From: Candidatus Hatepunaea meridiana
GTDB taxonomy: Bacteria > Electryoneota > AABM5-125-24 > Hatepunaeales > Hatepunaeaceae
Length of the DNA stretch: 46,719 bases
NCBI GenBank assembly: GCA_030765125.1
Contig: JAVCDD010000339.1
Span: forward strand, 1 to 46,719
Direction of reading: 5' to 3'
The notes under the pieces were generated by a model. The model did not search any database. It saw only the letters and a program-made list of their open reading frames with translations, and was not told the DNA's origin. The position numbers were made by a program, and so were the translations under genes. Shown here piece after piece: positions 16,632 through 24,371 of the stretch; position 1 is the first letter of the stretch, and each line of letters starts with the position of its first letter.

Positions 16632-16656
16632 CATCCCGATTGTTCGGGATGCTACA
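16632..16656. repeat. CATCCCGA...TCGGGATG hairpin
   Basis: CATCCCGATTGTTCGGGATG is an 8-bp stem with a 4-base loop between bcrD and bcrA. A sister hairpin, TCATCCCGAAGCTTCGGGATGA, lies at about 18161-18182. Confidence 0.55.
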
Positions 16657-16754
16657 GGCTAAGGTAATATCCCTACATGGTTGTTAAGAGTGTCTGGATG
16701 TACTAACAACGATAAAGGAACACTACTGTAAAAATGGAACAGGAGATTAACAAT

Positions 16755-17633
16755 ATGCCCCAGAAAAAAGAATTCTGGCGTTGGAAAGAATATAACTGGC
16801 ACGACGAAGATATTGATCCACATGCCGGAGAAATTATATCCGCCGGTGTCGACGTTGGGTCGGTGTCGTCGCAGGTGGTGATTATAGTCGATGGTAAATT
16901 GTACGCTTTCAGCAGTATGCGCACTGGTTCCGACTCACCGGACAGCGCGCGCAATGCAATGAGCTGGGCGCTGGAGAATACCGGTCTTGAAATTGACGAC
17001 ATCAACTTCGTGGTGGGTACAGGCTACGGACGCGTCAACGTACCGATGGCACACAAGGCTATCACCGAAATCGCATGTCATGCTCGCGGCGCAAACTTTA
17101 TGTACGGTCCCAAAGTCCGCACGATCCTCGATATGGGCGGTCAGGACTGCAAAGCGATCCGCTGCGATCATCGCGGTAAGGTAACAAACTTCCTGATGAA
17201 CGACAAATGCGCCGCGGGAACCGGTCGCGGTATGGAGGTATTCGCCGATTTGCTCCAGGTCTCCATCGAGGATGTCGGTGAACTGTCATTCAAAGTAGAT
17301 CATGAGCCCGATCCGGTTTCATCCACTTGTGTAGTATTTGCCAAGACAGAAGCTGCCGGATTATTGCGCCAGGGATGGAATAAGAATCTAGTGCTCGCTG
17401 CATATTCATCAGCGATGGCGCACCGTGTTTTCACTTTGATCGAACGTTTGGGCGTCGAACCCGAGTTTGCGATTACAGGCGGTATAGCTAAGAACATCGG
17501 TGTCGTTCACAGACTCGAGGATGAGCTCGGTATGAAAGCCCTAAGTTCTGACATCGATTCCCAGATCGCCGGTGCCCTCGGTGCTGCGCTGTTTGCCAAA
17601 GCGTTGTACGAAAAGAAGATGAAAAAGAAGTAG
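16755..17633 (+). CDS. bcrA: Benzoyl-CoA reductase ATPase subunit (BcrA/BzdQ-like)
   Basis: A roughly 292-residue BcrAD-family ATPase. It carries AGVDVGSVSSQ near the N-terminus, the DMGGQDCKAI motif, and two cluster cysteines in DKCAAGTG and STCVVFAK. An ATG at 16734 is in frame, but the ATG at 16755 has AGGAG at good spacing and is preferred. The sizes of the two ATPase subunits look closer to the Azoarcus Bzd type than to the longer Thauera BcrA. The stop TAG is also the TAG of a REP element's GTAG foot. Confidence 0.88.
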   Translation: MPQKKEFWRWKEYNWHDEDIDPHAGEIISAGVDVGSVSSQVVIIVDGKLYAFSSMRTGSDSPDSARNAMSWALENTGLEIDDINFVVGTGYGRVNVPMAHKAITEIACHARGANFMYGPKVRTILDMGGQDCKAIRCDHRGKVTNFLMNDKCAAGTGRGMEVFADLLQVSIEDVGELSFKVDHEPDPVSSTCVVFAKTEAAGLLRQGWNKNLVLAAYSSAMAHRVFTLIERLGVEPEFAITGGIAKNIGVVHRLEDELGMKALSSDIDSQIAGALGAALFAKALYEKKMKKK

Positions 17634-17779
17634 ACGCGACACTCCTGTTGCGTGGTTTTCTCTAACCGCAGATTATGCAGATTTAACAGATTTTTTCTTC
17701 AGTAGCGTAGGCGTCACCGTCATTTGAGTTTCTACACGACAAGTGACATTCACCCATGCGACAAGAGTGTCGCATCTAC
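17630..17779. repeat. REP-pair element starting on the bcrA stop codon
   Basis: GTAG (17630-17633) plus hairpin CGCGACA/TGTTGCG at the left, and inverted TGCGACA/TGTCGCA plus CTAC (17776-17779) at the right. TAG at 17631-17633 terminates bcrA. The interior differs from the 117-bp copies and includes part of a CGCAGATTATGCAG repeat whose mate is at about 17797-17818. Confidence 0.85.
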
Positions 17780-17833
17780 TAAGAGTATTAACAAAAAATC
17801 TGCGTAATCTGCGGTTAAAACAAAGGTAGAAAT

Positions 17834-18115
17834 ATGATCGCTAATTACGGTTATATGGACGGTTCGGGTGAATATTACATCTCGATAGACACCGACAAGT
17901 GCATCGATTGCTCCCATCACGGATGCGTTGACGCTTGTCCCGTCGGGATGTTCATCATTGAACCGGACGATTACGACGACGACGTGGCGTTAATCAAGCA
18001 GGAATTTCGCAAAAAAGTTAAATACGAATGCGCTCCCTGCAAGCCAGTATCAAACCGTCCCCCGCTGCCGTGCATAAAAGCCTGCACTCCGGGTGCGATT
18101 GGGCATTCTTGGTAG
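17834..18115 (+). CDS. 2[4Fe-4S] ferredoxin, probable electron donor to benzoyl-CoA reductase
   Basis: A 93-residue ferredoxin. The first cluster motif is Cys23-x2-Cys26-x4-Cys31-x3-Cys35 and the second is Cys66-x2-Cys69-x10-Cys80-x3-Cys84, so both spacings depart from the classic CxxCxxCxxxC. Ferredoxins next to class I benzoyl-CoA reductases are also atypical 2[4Fe-4S] types and pass electrons to the ATPase subunits. It lies directly between the reductase and the 820-residue flavoprotein, which fits a shuttle role. Confidence 0.85.
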   Translation: MIANYGYMDGSGEYYISIDTDKCIDCSHHGCVDACPVGMFIIEPDDYDDDVALIKQEFRKKVKYECAPCKPVSNRPPLPCIKACTPGAIGHSW

Positions 18116-18160
18116 ATTTTTTTACCGCAGAAATTAGAGGGCACAGAGTCAACTTGCTGT

Positions 18161-18182
18161 CATCCCGAAGCTTCGGGATGAC
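18161..18182. repeat. TCATCCCGAAG...CTTCGGGATGA hairpin
   Basis: A perfect palindrome of about 11-bp arms between the ferredoxin and the flavoprotein gene. Similar to the shorter one at 16634. Confidence 0.6.
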
Positions 18183-18226
18183 AGCAAAAAATCTGCGTAA
18201 TCTGCGGTTAAATAAAAGGTTTAATT

Positions 18227-20689
18227 TTGAATCAAGTTAAGCTGACTATTGACGGGAAAGAGATAACCGTTCCTGATGTGTTATCGGTTCGCAAAGCTGC
18301 CCTAAAAAACGGGATATACGTTCCCGGTCTATGCAGTCATCCCGAACTTAACCCCTTCAAACCGTTCAACTGGTTGGAGTCAATCTGGCAAGGTGAGAAA
18401 CAGATCGAGCATGATAGCTCCACTGAAAAGGAAGACGATTTCCCGCATTGCGATTTGTGTCTGGTGTCAATCAACGACGGATCACCTGAACGCGCTTGCA
18501 CTGCTAAGGTTGCTGATGGGATGGAGATAAGAACCAAAGGATCCGATCTTGTAACTGCTCGTCGTGAATCGCTGAAAAAAATCCTTGCCCATCACCCGCA
18601 TGCTTGCCTGACCTGTGCTCAGAAAGAGGGCTGCGACCGGATACAGTGCAGTATGGACGTTCCGGTTGAAGAACGATGCTGCGAGTTATTAGGACACTGT
18701 GAGATCGGCAAGGTTGCGGAATACATAGGTATCCCCAGCGGTACTCCCGCTTATCGTCCGGAAGGTCGTCCGAAAATAGACACTAATCCGCTCTTTATCC
18801 GTGATTACGAACTGTGCATCAATTGTTTGAGATGTGTTCGAATCTGCCGGGATGTACGAGAAGTGGACACACTTGGCGCCGTTGCATCGCAAGGACGAGT
18901 TTGGGTTGGATTAGCTAATTGCACGACCTTCCCGGAATCGGACTGCCGTTACTGTGGAGCTTGTATTGAGGTCTGTCCTACCGGCGCACTGCGCGATCAA
19001 CCAAGCATCGAAGTATTAGTGGACAATCAGGCGCCGTGTACTGCTCACTGTCCCTTGGGGATAGATATACCGGGTTATCTCGAACTCATCACTGACGGGA
19101 AAGATGTTGAAGCATTGGAACTCATCCGTGAACAGGCGGTTTTGCCGGGAGTGCTCGGATATGCTTGCTTCCACGGTTGCGAGGATGCCTGCCGCCGGAG
19201 CGCACTTAATGAACCGGTCGCTATTTGTGCTCTTAAACGTTACGTCAGTGATGTTGCCGGTGATAAACCGTTAGAGATAGACAAAGCGCCATCGACCGGT
19301 AAACGAATAGCGATAGTCGGGAGTGGTCCTGCCGGGTTGGCGGCGGCGGTGGATATGATTAAATGCGGACACGAGGTAACCATCTTTGAGCGTGATAACA
19401 AACTCGGTGGAATGCTCACACAGGCAATCCCCAACTTCCGACTTCCGCAAGAGGTTGTCGACCAAGACATAGAACATATCCTTAACCTGGGTTTGAAAAC
19501 CAAGCTCGGTGTTGAAATAGGAAACGACTATACTCCAGGACAATTACTAAATGATGGATTTGACGCCGTTGTCATTGCCGTAGGGCTATCTGAAGCATTA
19601 AATCTGAATGTAGAGGGCGAGGAATTAAATGGTGTTGAATTCGGGCTTGATTTCCTGCATAGAGCGAACCTTGGTGAAATCGAACAGTTAAATGGATCAG
19701 TCATCATAATAGGCGGTGGGAGTGTTGCCGTTGATACTGCTATGACTGCACGTCGGCTTGGATCTGCTAAAGTTACTATGATCTGTCTGGAGTCACCGGA
19801 TGAAATACCCGCGCACAAGGATGAACTATCCGCTGCTTTGGAAGAGGGAATAGAGATTCGTCATCGTTGGGGAGTGTTGCACATAGACGGGCAGGACAGC
19901 AAGGTCAAAGACGTTGTTCTAAAACGATGTGTGCGAGTATTCGACGATCAGGAACGGTTTGCACCGGAATATGACGACACGAAAACCACCACAATGCCGG
20001 TTGATACGCTAATCGTGTCAATCGGTCAGCGAACTCCATCTCATTTGAAAGATGTTCTAACGGATAAGCCGGGAATATTCCAGGCAGGAGACATCTTAAC
20101 CGGTCCCACATCAATAGTTGATGCAATGGCGCATGGTCGAAAGATTGCTGCGAAGGTTTGTACATATTTGGACGGAACATCACCTTCACAAGCATCGGCG
20201 GAGCGTAGAGTTGGTTCACCAAGTTTGGGAGTTATTCCCGATTTTTATAATCGCAAGGGTCAAAGACCAGAACGATTAAATCCTGATGTTCGTGTTCAGT
20301 CATTAGAACCTTATGAGCGGACTTTCTCATGTGAACAGGCAATAACGGAAGCAGAACGCTGCCTTCGCTGTCATCTGAGGGCTGAAATAGCAAAATCACC
20401 GATGCCACCCGATCCGTGGCATAAATTCACACTTGAACTAATAGAAGAAATTCCGGCAGTTGAAGGCGTTATAATTTTAGCTGATGAATCAAAACGCCCG
20501 GTAAAGATAGCCGGTTCATCCGACTTGAAAGCTTCCTTCACTGAGATTATCGAGGACGAAATCGAAGCTGACTTCTGCCGCTGGGAACTTGACCCGATGT
20601 ACACTAAACGTGAGAGCGAACTCATTCAAGCGCATTTGCAGGCTTTTGGGGAACTCCCAGGTGAAGACGAAATGGATGATTTATTTTAG
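18227..20689 (+). CDS. NuoG-like/GltD-like fusion: NAD(P)H-ferredoxin type flavoprotein
   Basis: This 820-residue fusion has four parts. The N-terminus is a plant-type [2Fe-2S] domain (Cys36, 75, 78, 91). Next is a NuoG-like histidine-cysteine [4Fe-4S] segment (HHPHACLTC, CDRIQC). Two bacterial-type [4Fe-4S] motifs follow (CINCLRCVRIC and CRYCGACIEVCP). From CTAHCPLGID onward it is a GltD-like FAD/NAD(P) oxidoreductase with GSGPAGLAAA and GGGSVAVDTA. It likely moves electrons between NAD(P)H and ferredoxin for the reductase, by inference from its neighbours. The start codon is TTG; no better start is visible. Confidence 0.85.
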   Translation: MNQVKLTIDGKEITVPDVLSVRKAALKNGIYVPGLCSHPELNPFKPFNWLESIWQGEKQIEHDSSTEKEDDFPHCDLCLVSINDGSPERACTAKVADGMEIRTKGSDLVTARRESLKKILAHHPHACLTCAQKEGCDRIQCSMDVPVEERCCELLGHCEIGKVAEYIGIPSGTPAYRPEGRPKIDTNPLFIRDYELCINCLRCVRICRDVREVDTLGAVASQGRVWVGLANCTTFPESDCRYCGACIEVCPTGALRDQPSIEVLVDNQAPCTAHCPLGIDIPGYLELITDGKDVEALELIREQAVLPGVLGYACFHGCEDACRRSALNEPVAICALKRYVSDVAGDKPLEIDKAPSTGKRIAIVGSGPAGLAAAVDMIKCGHEVTIFERDNKLGGMLTQAIPNFRLPQEVVDQDIEHILNLGLKTKLGVEIGNDYTPGQLLNDGFDAVVIAVGLSEALNLNVEGEELNGVEFGLDFLHRANLGEIEQLNGSVIIIGGGSVAVDTAMTARRLGSAKVTMICLESPDEIPAHKDELSAALEEGIEIRHRWGVLHIDGQDSKVKDVVLKRCVRVFDDQERFAPEYDDTKTTTMPVDTLIVSIGQRTPSHLKDVLTDKPGIFQAGDILTGPTSIVDAMAHGRKIAAKVCTYLDGTSPSQASAERRVGSPSLGVIPDFYNRKGQRPERLNPDVRVQSLEPYERTFSCEQAITEAERCLRCHLRAEIAKSPMPPDPWHKFTLELIEEIPAVEGVIILADESKRPVKIAGSSDLKASFTEIIEDEIEADFCRWELDPMYTKRESELIQAHLQAFGELPGEDEMDDLF

Positions 20690-20691
20690 TT

Positions 20692-20757
20692 TACAAGTTC
20701 GCAAGTTTGCATGTTGTCAAGTTTAATACTTGTAACTTGTGAACTTGCAAACTTCAT
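20692..20757. repeat. Low-complexity AAGTTCGCAAGTTTGC repeat, internally inverted
   Basis: TTACAAGTTCGCAAGTTTGC and the near-complement GTGAACTTGCAAACTTC flank a short core directly after the flavoprotein stop. Related to 13456-13508. Confidence 0.55.
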
Positions 20758-20793
20758 CCCGAACCCAAATACAGTTCTTTTATCGGAAAAACA

Positions 20794-21282
20794 ATGACCA
20801 AATCAAAAAAAGATATTTCCAACCTTATCATCCGGAATTTACGGCTGGATGACTTTGACCAGATCGTTCATATTGACAGCTTGGCGACCGGATATCCCCG
20901 CAACCACTACTTTGAGAAGAAATTCCGCCGTATACTGGGTGAGGACGCTCAGTTGCAGTTAGCAATGGTGGCTGAAATGGATAAAAAAGTGGTCGGTTTT
21001 ATTATGGGTGAGGCTAACAGCGGCGAATACGGAATCGCTGAACCGGTTGCATCTGTAGATACGCTGGGACTCGACCCTGACTATGACCGTTCTGGAATTG
21101 GCAAGGCATTACTGGATGATTACTGCTCAATGGCGGAAAAAGCGGGGATTGAACTGATGACCACGTTAGTTCCATCCGATTGGCCCAACATCATCGAGTT
21201 CTTCAAGGCAAACGATTTTCGACCTGCAGGGATCTTAGCGCTTGACCGTAAACTGAATCCGGTTGTGAAGTTTGAAGGATAG
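20794..21282 (+). CDS. GNAT family N-acetyltransferase
   Basis: This 162-residue acetyltransferase starts LIIRNLRLDDFDQIVHID. VVGFIMGEAN, SVDTLGLDPDYDRSGIGKALLDDY (acetyl-CoA loop RSGIGKAL) and FKANDFRPAG complete the GNAT fold. It overlaps the next small gene by 11 bp. GNAT genes of this kind turn up in benzoyl-CoA clusters, but the substrate is not evident here. Confidence 0.85.
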   Translation: MTKSKKDISNLIIRNLRLDDFDQIVHIDSLATGYPRNHYFEKKFRRILGEDAQLQLAMVAEMDKKVVGFIMGEANSGEYGIAEPVASVDTLGLDPDYDRSGIGKALLDDYCSMAEKAGIELMTTLVPSDWPNIIEFFKANDFRPAGILALDRKLNPVVKFEG

Positions 21283-21508
21283 CGACATTCCTCCAGCAGC
21301 CTGCGCTCCGGAGAAGGAGGGTTGGGAAACACGCTCCTTCGGGCAGGAACCACGCATTTCAGAGATGGCGGATCTATATCGCGAACTTGGCTTTGAAGTA
21401 CTGATCGAACCTTTCACGGGAGCAGAGTGCGATGGCTGTACAATTTGTTTCGAGGGTGAGGTCAAGCCAATCCTTGTGGTTTACACTCGCAAAGGAATAA
21501 ATCAGTAG
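21272..21508 (+). CDS. Small hypothetical protein with repeat-derived N-terminal insert
   Basis: This 78-residue protein uses a TTG start overlapping the acetyltransferase. The C-terminal part (ISEMADLYRELGFEVLIEPF, then CDGCTICFEG and VVYTRK) looks like a conserved small-protein family with a CxxC pair. Residues about 9-27 are encoded by a palindrome (GAAGGAG...CTCCTTC) and appear inserted in frame. Its stop TAG (21506-21508) is the TAG of a REP GTAG foot. Confidence 0.65.
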   Translation: MKDSDIPPAACAPEKEGWETRSFGQEPRISEMADLYRELGFEVLIEPFTGAECDGCTICFEGEVKPILVVYTRKGINQ

Positions 21509-21657
21509 ACGCGACACTCCTGTCGCGTGATTCTTTCATCCGCAGATTACGCAGATTGAAACAGAAATTTAAAAATCTGCGTAATCTGCGTAATCTGCGG
21601 AAGGAAAACCATGTGACAAGGCGGATGGAAACCATGCGACAAGAGTGTCGCATCTAC
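21505..21657. repeat. REP-pair element starting on a stop codon
   Basis: GTAG (21505-21508) with hairpin CGCGACA/TGTCGCG at the left. Inverted TGCGACA/TGTCGCA with CTAC (21654-21657) at the right. The interior holds inverted CGCAGATTACGCAG and CTGCGTAATCTGCG words. TAG 21506-21508 ends the small gene upstream. Confidence 0.85.
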
Positions 21658-21678
21658 TGACAATCGAACAATGAAACA

Positions 21679-22728
21679 ATGAATCAATCAGACAATCAAA
21701 CCATAAATAACCAACTCGGTGAAATAACCTTCAGAAGAAAACTGGTTCAGCAGCAGGTTGACGGGGATCAGCTATTTGAGGATGAATTCGACAAGGAGAA
21801 TATCGAAAAAATCCTGCGCGAACGGATGGATGTGACGCTGAAGCGGATGAAGGAATTGAAAGATAAGGGCACAGTATTATCGCCTTACCTTGAGATCGGC
21901 GCTGAGCGGGGGCAGAGGTCGTTGGTGATGGAGACCGATCTGAATTTGCGGGGAGCTGCAACTGATCTGTCGTTTGATATGCTGAAAAGTTGTGAGTATT
22001 ACAAGGATGTTTTCGATAAGAATATGCCGGTTCGAGTTTGCGCTGATCTGTATAATCTGCCCTTCAAGACCGGTTCAATACCCTTCGTTTTCTGTTACCA
22101 GACGCTGCATCACTTCCCCGATCAGGCGCCAATAGTCGAGGAAATCCATCGCGTTTTATCATCCGGCGGCACGTTTCTATTCGACGAAGAACCCTACAAG
22201 AAAGGATTTCACTTAAATCTATATAAAACCGACAAGGTATTCTCAGAACAACACATCGGCAGAAGCATCATCAGGAAATTCTTAGATCATTTATTCGCTG
22301 AATATGTTTGCAACGAGGAAGAGTACGATGTTATCGAGAACGATGATATTTCGACAAGCGTGTGGCGCAGAACGTTCGCCCGATTTGCCCAAAAGAACAT
22401 AAAGCTGCATTCCATCGGTTCGATATATTCTGATTTATACGGCTTTAAGTTCACATTAAATTACATCTTGAATTATCTATGGGGTGGTGACATTTCAGGC
22501 GAATGTATCAAGGCAGGTGATTTAACCGCTGTCGAGTATTCGATTACAGATGCTATGACCTGCCCGGTTTGTTTGACGAATGGCATAGAACCTGATCTGA
22601 AATGTGAATCGGATTATTATATATGTGAAAATTGTGGGATTAAGTATCCGGTGGAAGATGGTGTTGTGTTTTTGCTGAAACCGGTGACTTTGAAACAGTT
22701 GTATCCGGAAATACATGATCTATGTTAG
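21679..22728 (+). CDS. SAM-dependent methyltransferase with C-terminal zinc ribbon
   Basis: This 349-residue protein has a class I methyltransferase core: YLEIGAERG as motif I, then VRVCADLYNLPF and FVFCYQTLHHFPD, with the IHRVLSSGGTFLFDEEP helix-strand. The last ~60 residues form a Trm112-like zinc ribbon (CPVC, then CENCGIKYPVEDGVVFLL). The substrate is unknown. A low-complexity CAATGAAACAATG run precedes it, related by inversion to one after the alcohol dehydrogenase at 24070. Confidence 0.85.
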   Translation: MNQSDNQTINNQLGEITFRRKLVQQQVDGDQLFEDEFDKENIEKILRERMDVTLKRMKELKDKGTVLSPYLEIGAERGQRSLVMETDLNLRGAATDLSFDMLKSCEYYKDVFDKNMPVRVCADLYNLPFKTGSIPFVFCYQTLHHFPDQAPIVEEIHRVLSSGGTFLFDEEPYKKGFHLNLYKTDKVFSEQHIGRSIIRKFLDHLFAEYVCNEEEYDVIENDDISTSVWRRTFARFAQKNIKLHSIGSIYSDLYGFKFTLNYILNYLWGGDISGECIKAGDLTAVEYSITDAMTCPVCLTNGIEPDLKCESDYYICENCGIKYPVEDGVVFLLKPVTLKQLYPEIHDLC

Positions 22729-23028
22729 ACCGGGGAGGATGGACATTTCTATCCGCCACAATGTTATTGTAATAAAACAGAAACCATAAACCCGTTGCAT
22801 AGTGGTGAGCGGACTTCGTTTGTGTATTTAGAAGATAAGGAATTCAATTTTCACCACGAAGAGCACGAAGGACACGAGAATTAGATGTTAGTATTCAACA
22901 GATAAACAGATTGAGCAGATAGAATAGCAGATTTCTCAATTATAATAACAAGATTTCCTTCGTGATCTTTGTGCCCTTCGTAGTGAAAAAAGTCAATAAA
23001 TTTAATTTTATATATTAAGGAGTATCTA
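22729..23028. repeat. Intergenic: divergent GGCGGACA hairpin and CACGAAG inverted repeat
   Basis: No gene seen. GGATGGACATTTCTATCCGCC (about 22739-22759) resembles the hairpin at 6997. CACCACGAAGAGCACGAAGG (about 22853) pairs with CCTTCGTGATCTTTGTGCCC (about 22957), followed by CTTCGTAGTG. AAGGAG at 23017-23022 serves the next gene. Confidence 0.55.
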
Positions 23029-24066
23029 ATGAAAGCAGCAGTCTTTCACGGACCCAACCAACCTTTAAAGGTTGAGGAAGTCCCAACTCCCAGACCGGGA
23101 GCGGGAGAGATATTAGTCAAGGTCGCCGCTTGCGGTGTGTGCCACACGGATATGCACTACATCGACCACGGCGTACCGACCTTTAAGAAACCGCCGATGA
23201 TCCTGGGGCACGAGGCGTCGGGAACGGTGGCTGAATTGGGCGAAGGCGTTACTAAATGGAAGGTCGGCGACCCGGTGTTGCTGCCTGCTGTGCTGTCTTG
23301 CGGCGTATGCAGGCAATGTCGTACCGGGCGGGAGAACATCTGCCAGAATATGCAGATGTTCGGCAACCACGTCGACGGCGCTTATGCAGAGTATCTGCTT
23401 GCTCCGGCAAAAGATACGCTTGCCATCCCCGATGGAGTCCCGCTGATCGAAGGCTCAATCATCGCAGATGCAATTTCGACGCCCTTCCACGCAGTTGTCA
23501 ACCGTGCTAATGTCAAGCCGGGTGACTGGGTCGCAGTATTCGGTTGCGGTGGCGTAGGAATCAATTGCGTCCAGGTTGCTGCGGCGGTGGGAGCTTCGGT
23601 CATTGCAGTTGACCTCGTACCGGAGAAGTTGGAATTTGCCAAAATGTTAGGCGCAGAATACACCATCAATCCGGCTGAGGTTGAGAAAGGAAGGGTCGAC
23701 AAGGCTATCAAGAAGCTGATCGGCGACGGCGTGGACGTGGCTTTCGAAGCTATCGGCAACCCGAAGACCATAACAGCAGCCTACAACACTATCCGAATGG
23801 GCGGTATGTGCGTAGTCATCGGCTACACGCATCTCCCCGCCGAGATACCCGTTTCCAAGCTGATGTTCTTCGAGCAGTCGTTAGTAGGTTCGCTCGGCTG
23901 CCGCCCGGTGGATTACCCCCGCATAATCGAAATGGCGCGCATCGGCAAGATCAAAGTAAAGGAACTGGTAACCGGAAGCGTCGGCTTCGACAACATCAAC
24001 GATGCATTCGACCTGTTGCGAAATAACGATCCGAAGACATTGAGAACGGTGTTTATACCGGAATAG
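23029..24066 (+). CDS. had: Zinc alcohol dehydrogenase, probable 6-hydroxycyclohex-1-ene-1-carbonyl-CoA dehydrogenase
   Basis: The 345-residue medium-chain dehydrogenase carries the catalytic zinc motif CGVCHTD (35-41) and GHEASG, and a structural zinc loop with four cysteines (CGVCRQCRTGRENIC). Its Rossmann motif is GCGGVGINC, and an aspartate (VDLVPEKL) predicts NAD+ preference. In benzoyl-CoA pathways a member of this family oxidises the hydroxy-enoyl-CoA formed by Dch. The late GSLGCRPVDYPR region fits that group, but the assignment depends on context. Confidence 0.78.
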   Translation: MKAAVFHGPNQPLKVEEVPTPRPGAGEILVKVAACGVCHTDMHYIDHGVPTFKKPPMILGHEASGTVAELGEGVTKWKVGDPVLLPAVLSCGVCRQCRTGRENICQNMQMFGNHVDGAYAEYLLAPAKDTLAIPDGVPLIEGSIIADAISTPFHAVVNRANVKPGDWVAVFGCGGVGINCVQVAAAVGASVIAVDLVPEKLEFAKMLGAEYTINPAEVEKGRVDKAIKKLIGDGVDVAFEAIGNPKTITAAYNTIRMGGMCVVIGYTHLPAEIPVSKLMFFEQSLVGSLGCRPVDYPRIIEMARIGKIKVKELVTGSVGFDNINDAFDLLRNNDPKTLRTVFIPE

Positions 24067-24371
24067 GGTTTATTGTTTGATTGTCTCATTGTCTCATTGT
24101 TAAATTGTTACCTGGGGTCTCCAAATCTAATGGGAGAGTGCTTCGTTTTGCGAACGTAGTGAAGCAATCTTACAAGTGTCGTTTGCATAATAGATTGCTT
24201 CGTCACTTCATTCCTCGCAAAACGGGATAGGTCTAACCTGCTGTCAGGGCGCCGTCCCTGACAGCAATGCTTCGGACTATGCTGTCGACCGCGGTGGGTT
24301 TCATCCATCGCTATTCACATTCATTCCCTTCGGGAATGATTGACAAAGTAATACTATCGCGAGGAGTAGAA
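24067..24371. repeat. Intergenic: ATTGTCTCATTG words and GCTTCGTTTTGCG inverted repeat
   Basis: No gene seen. TTGATTGTCTCATTGTCTCATTG (24077-24100) follows the stop codon. GTGAAGCAATCT (about 24160) pairs with AGATTGCTTCGTCAC (about 24192), and a CTGTCAGG...CCTGACAG hairpin follows (24240-24263). GGAG at 24362 serves the next gene. Confidence 0.55.
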
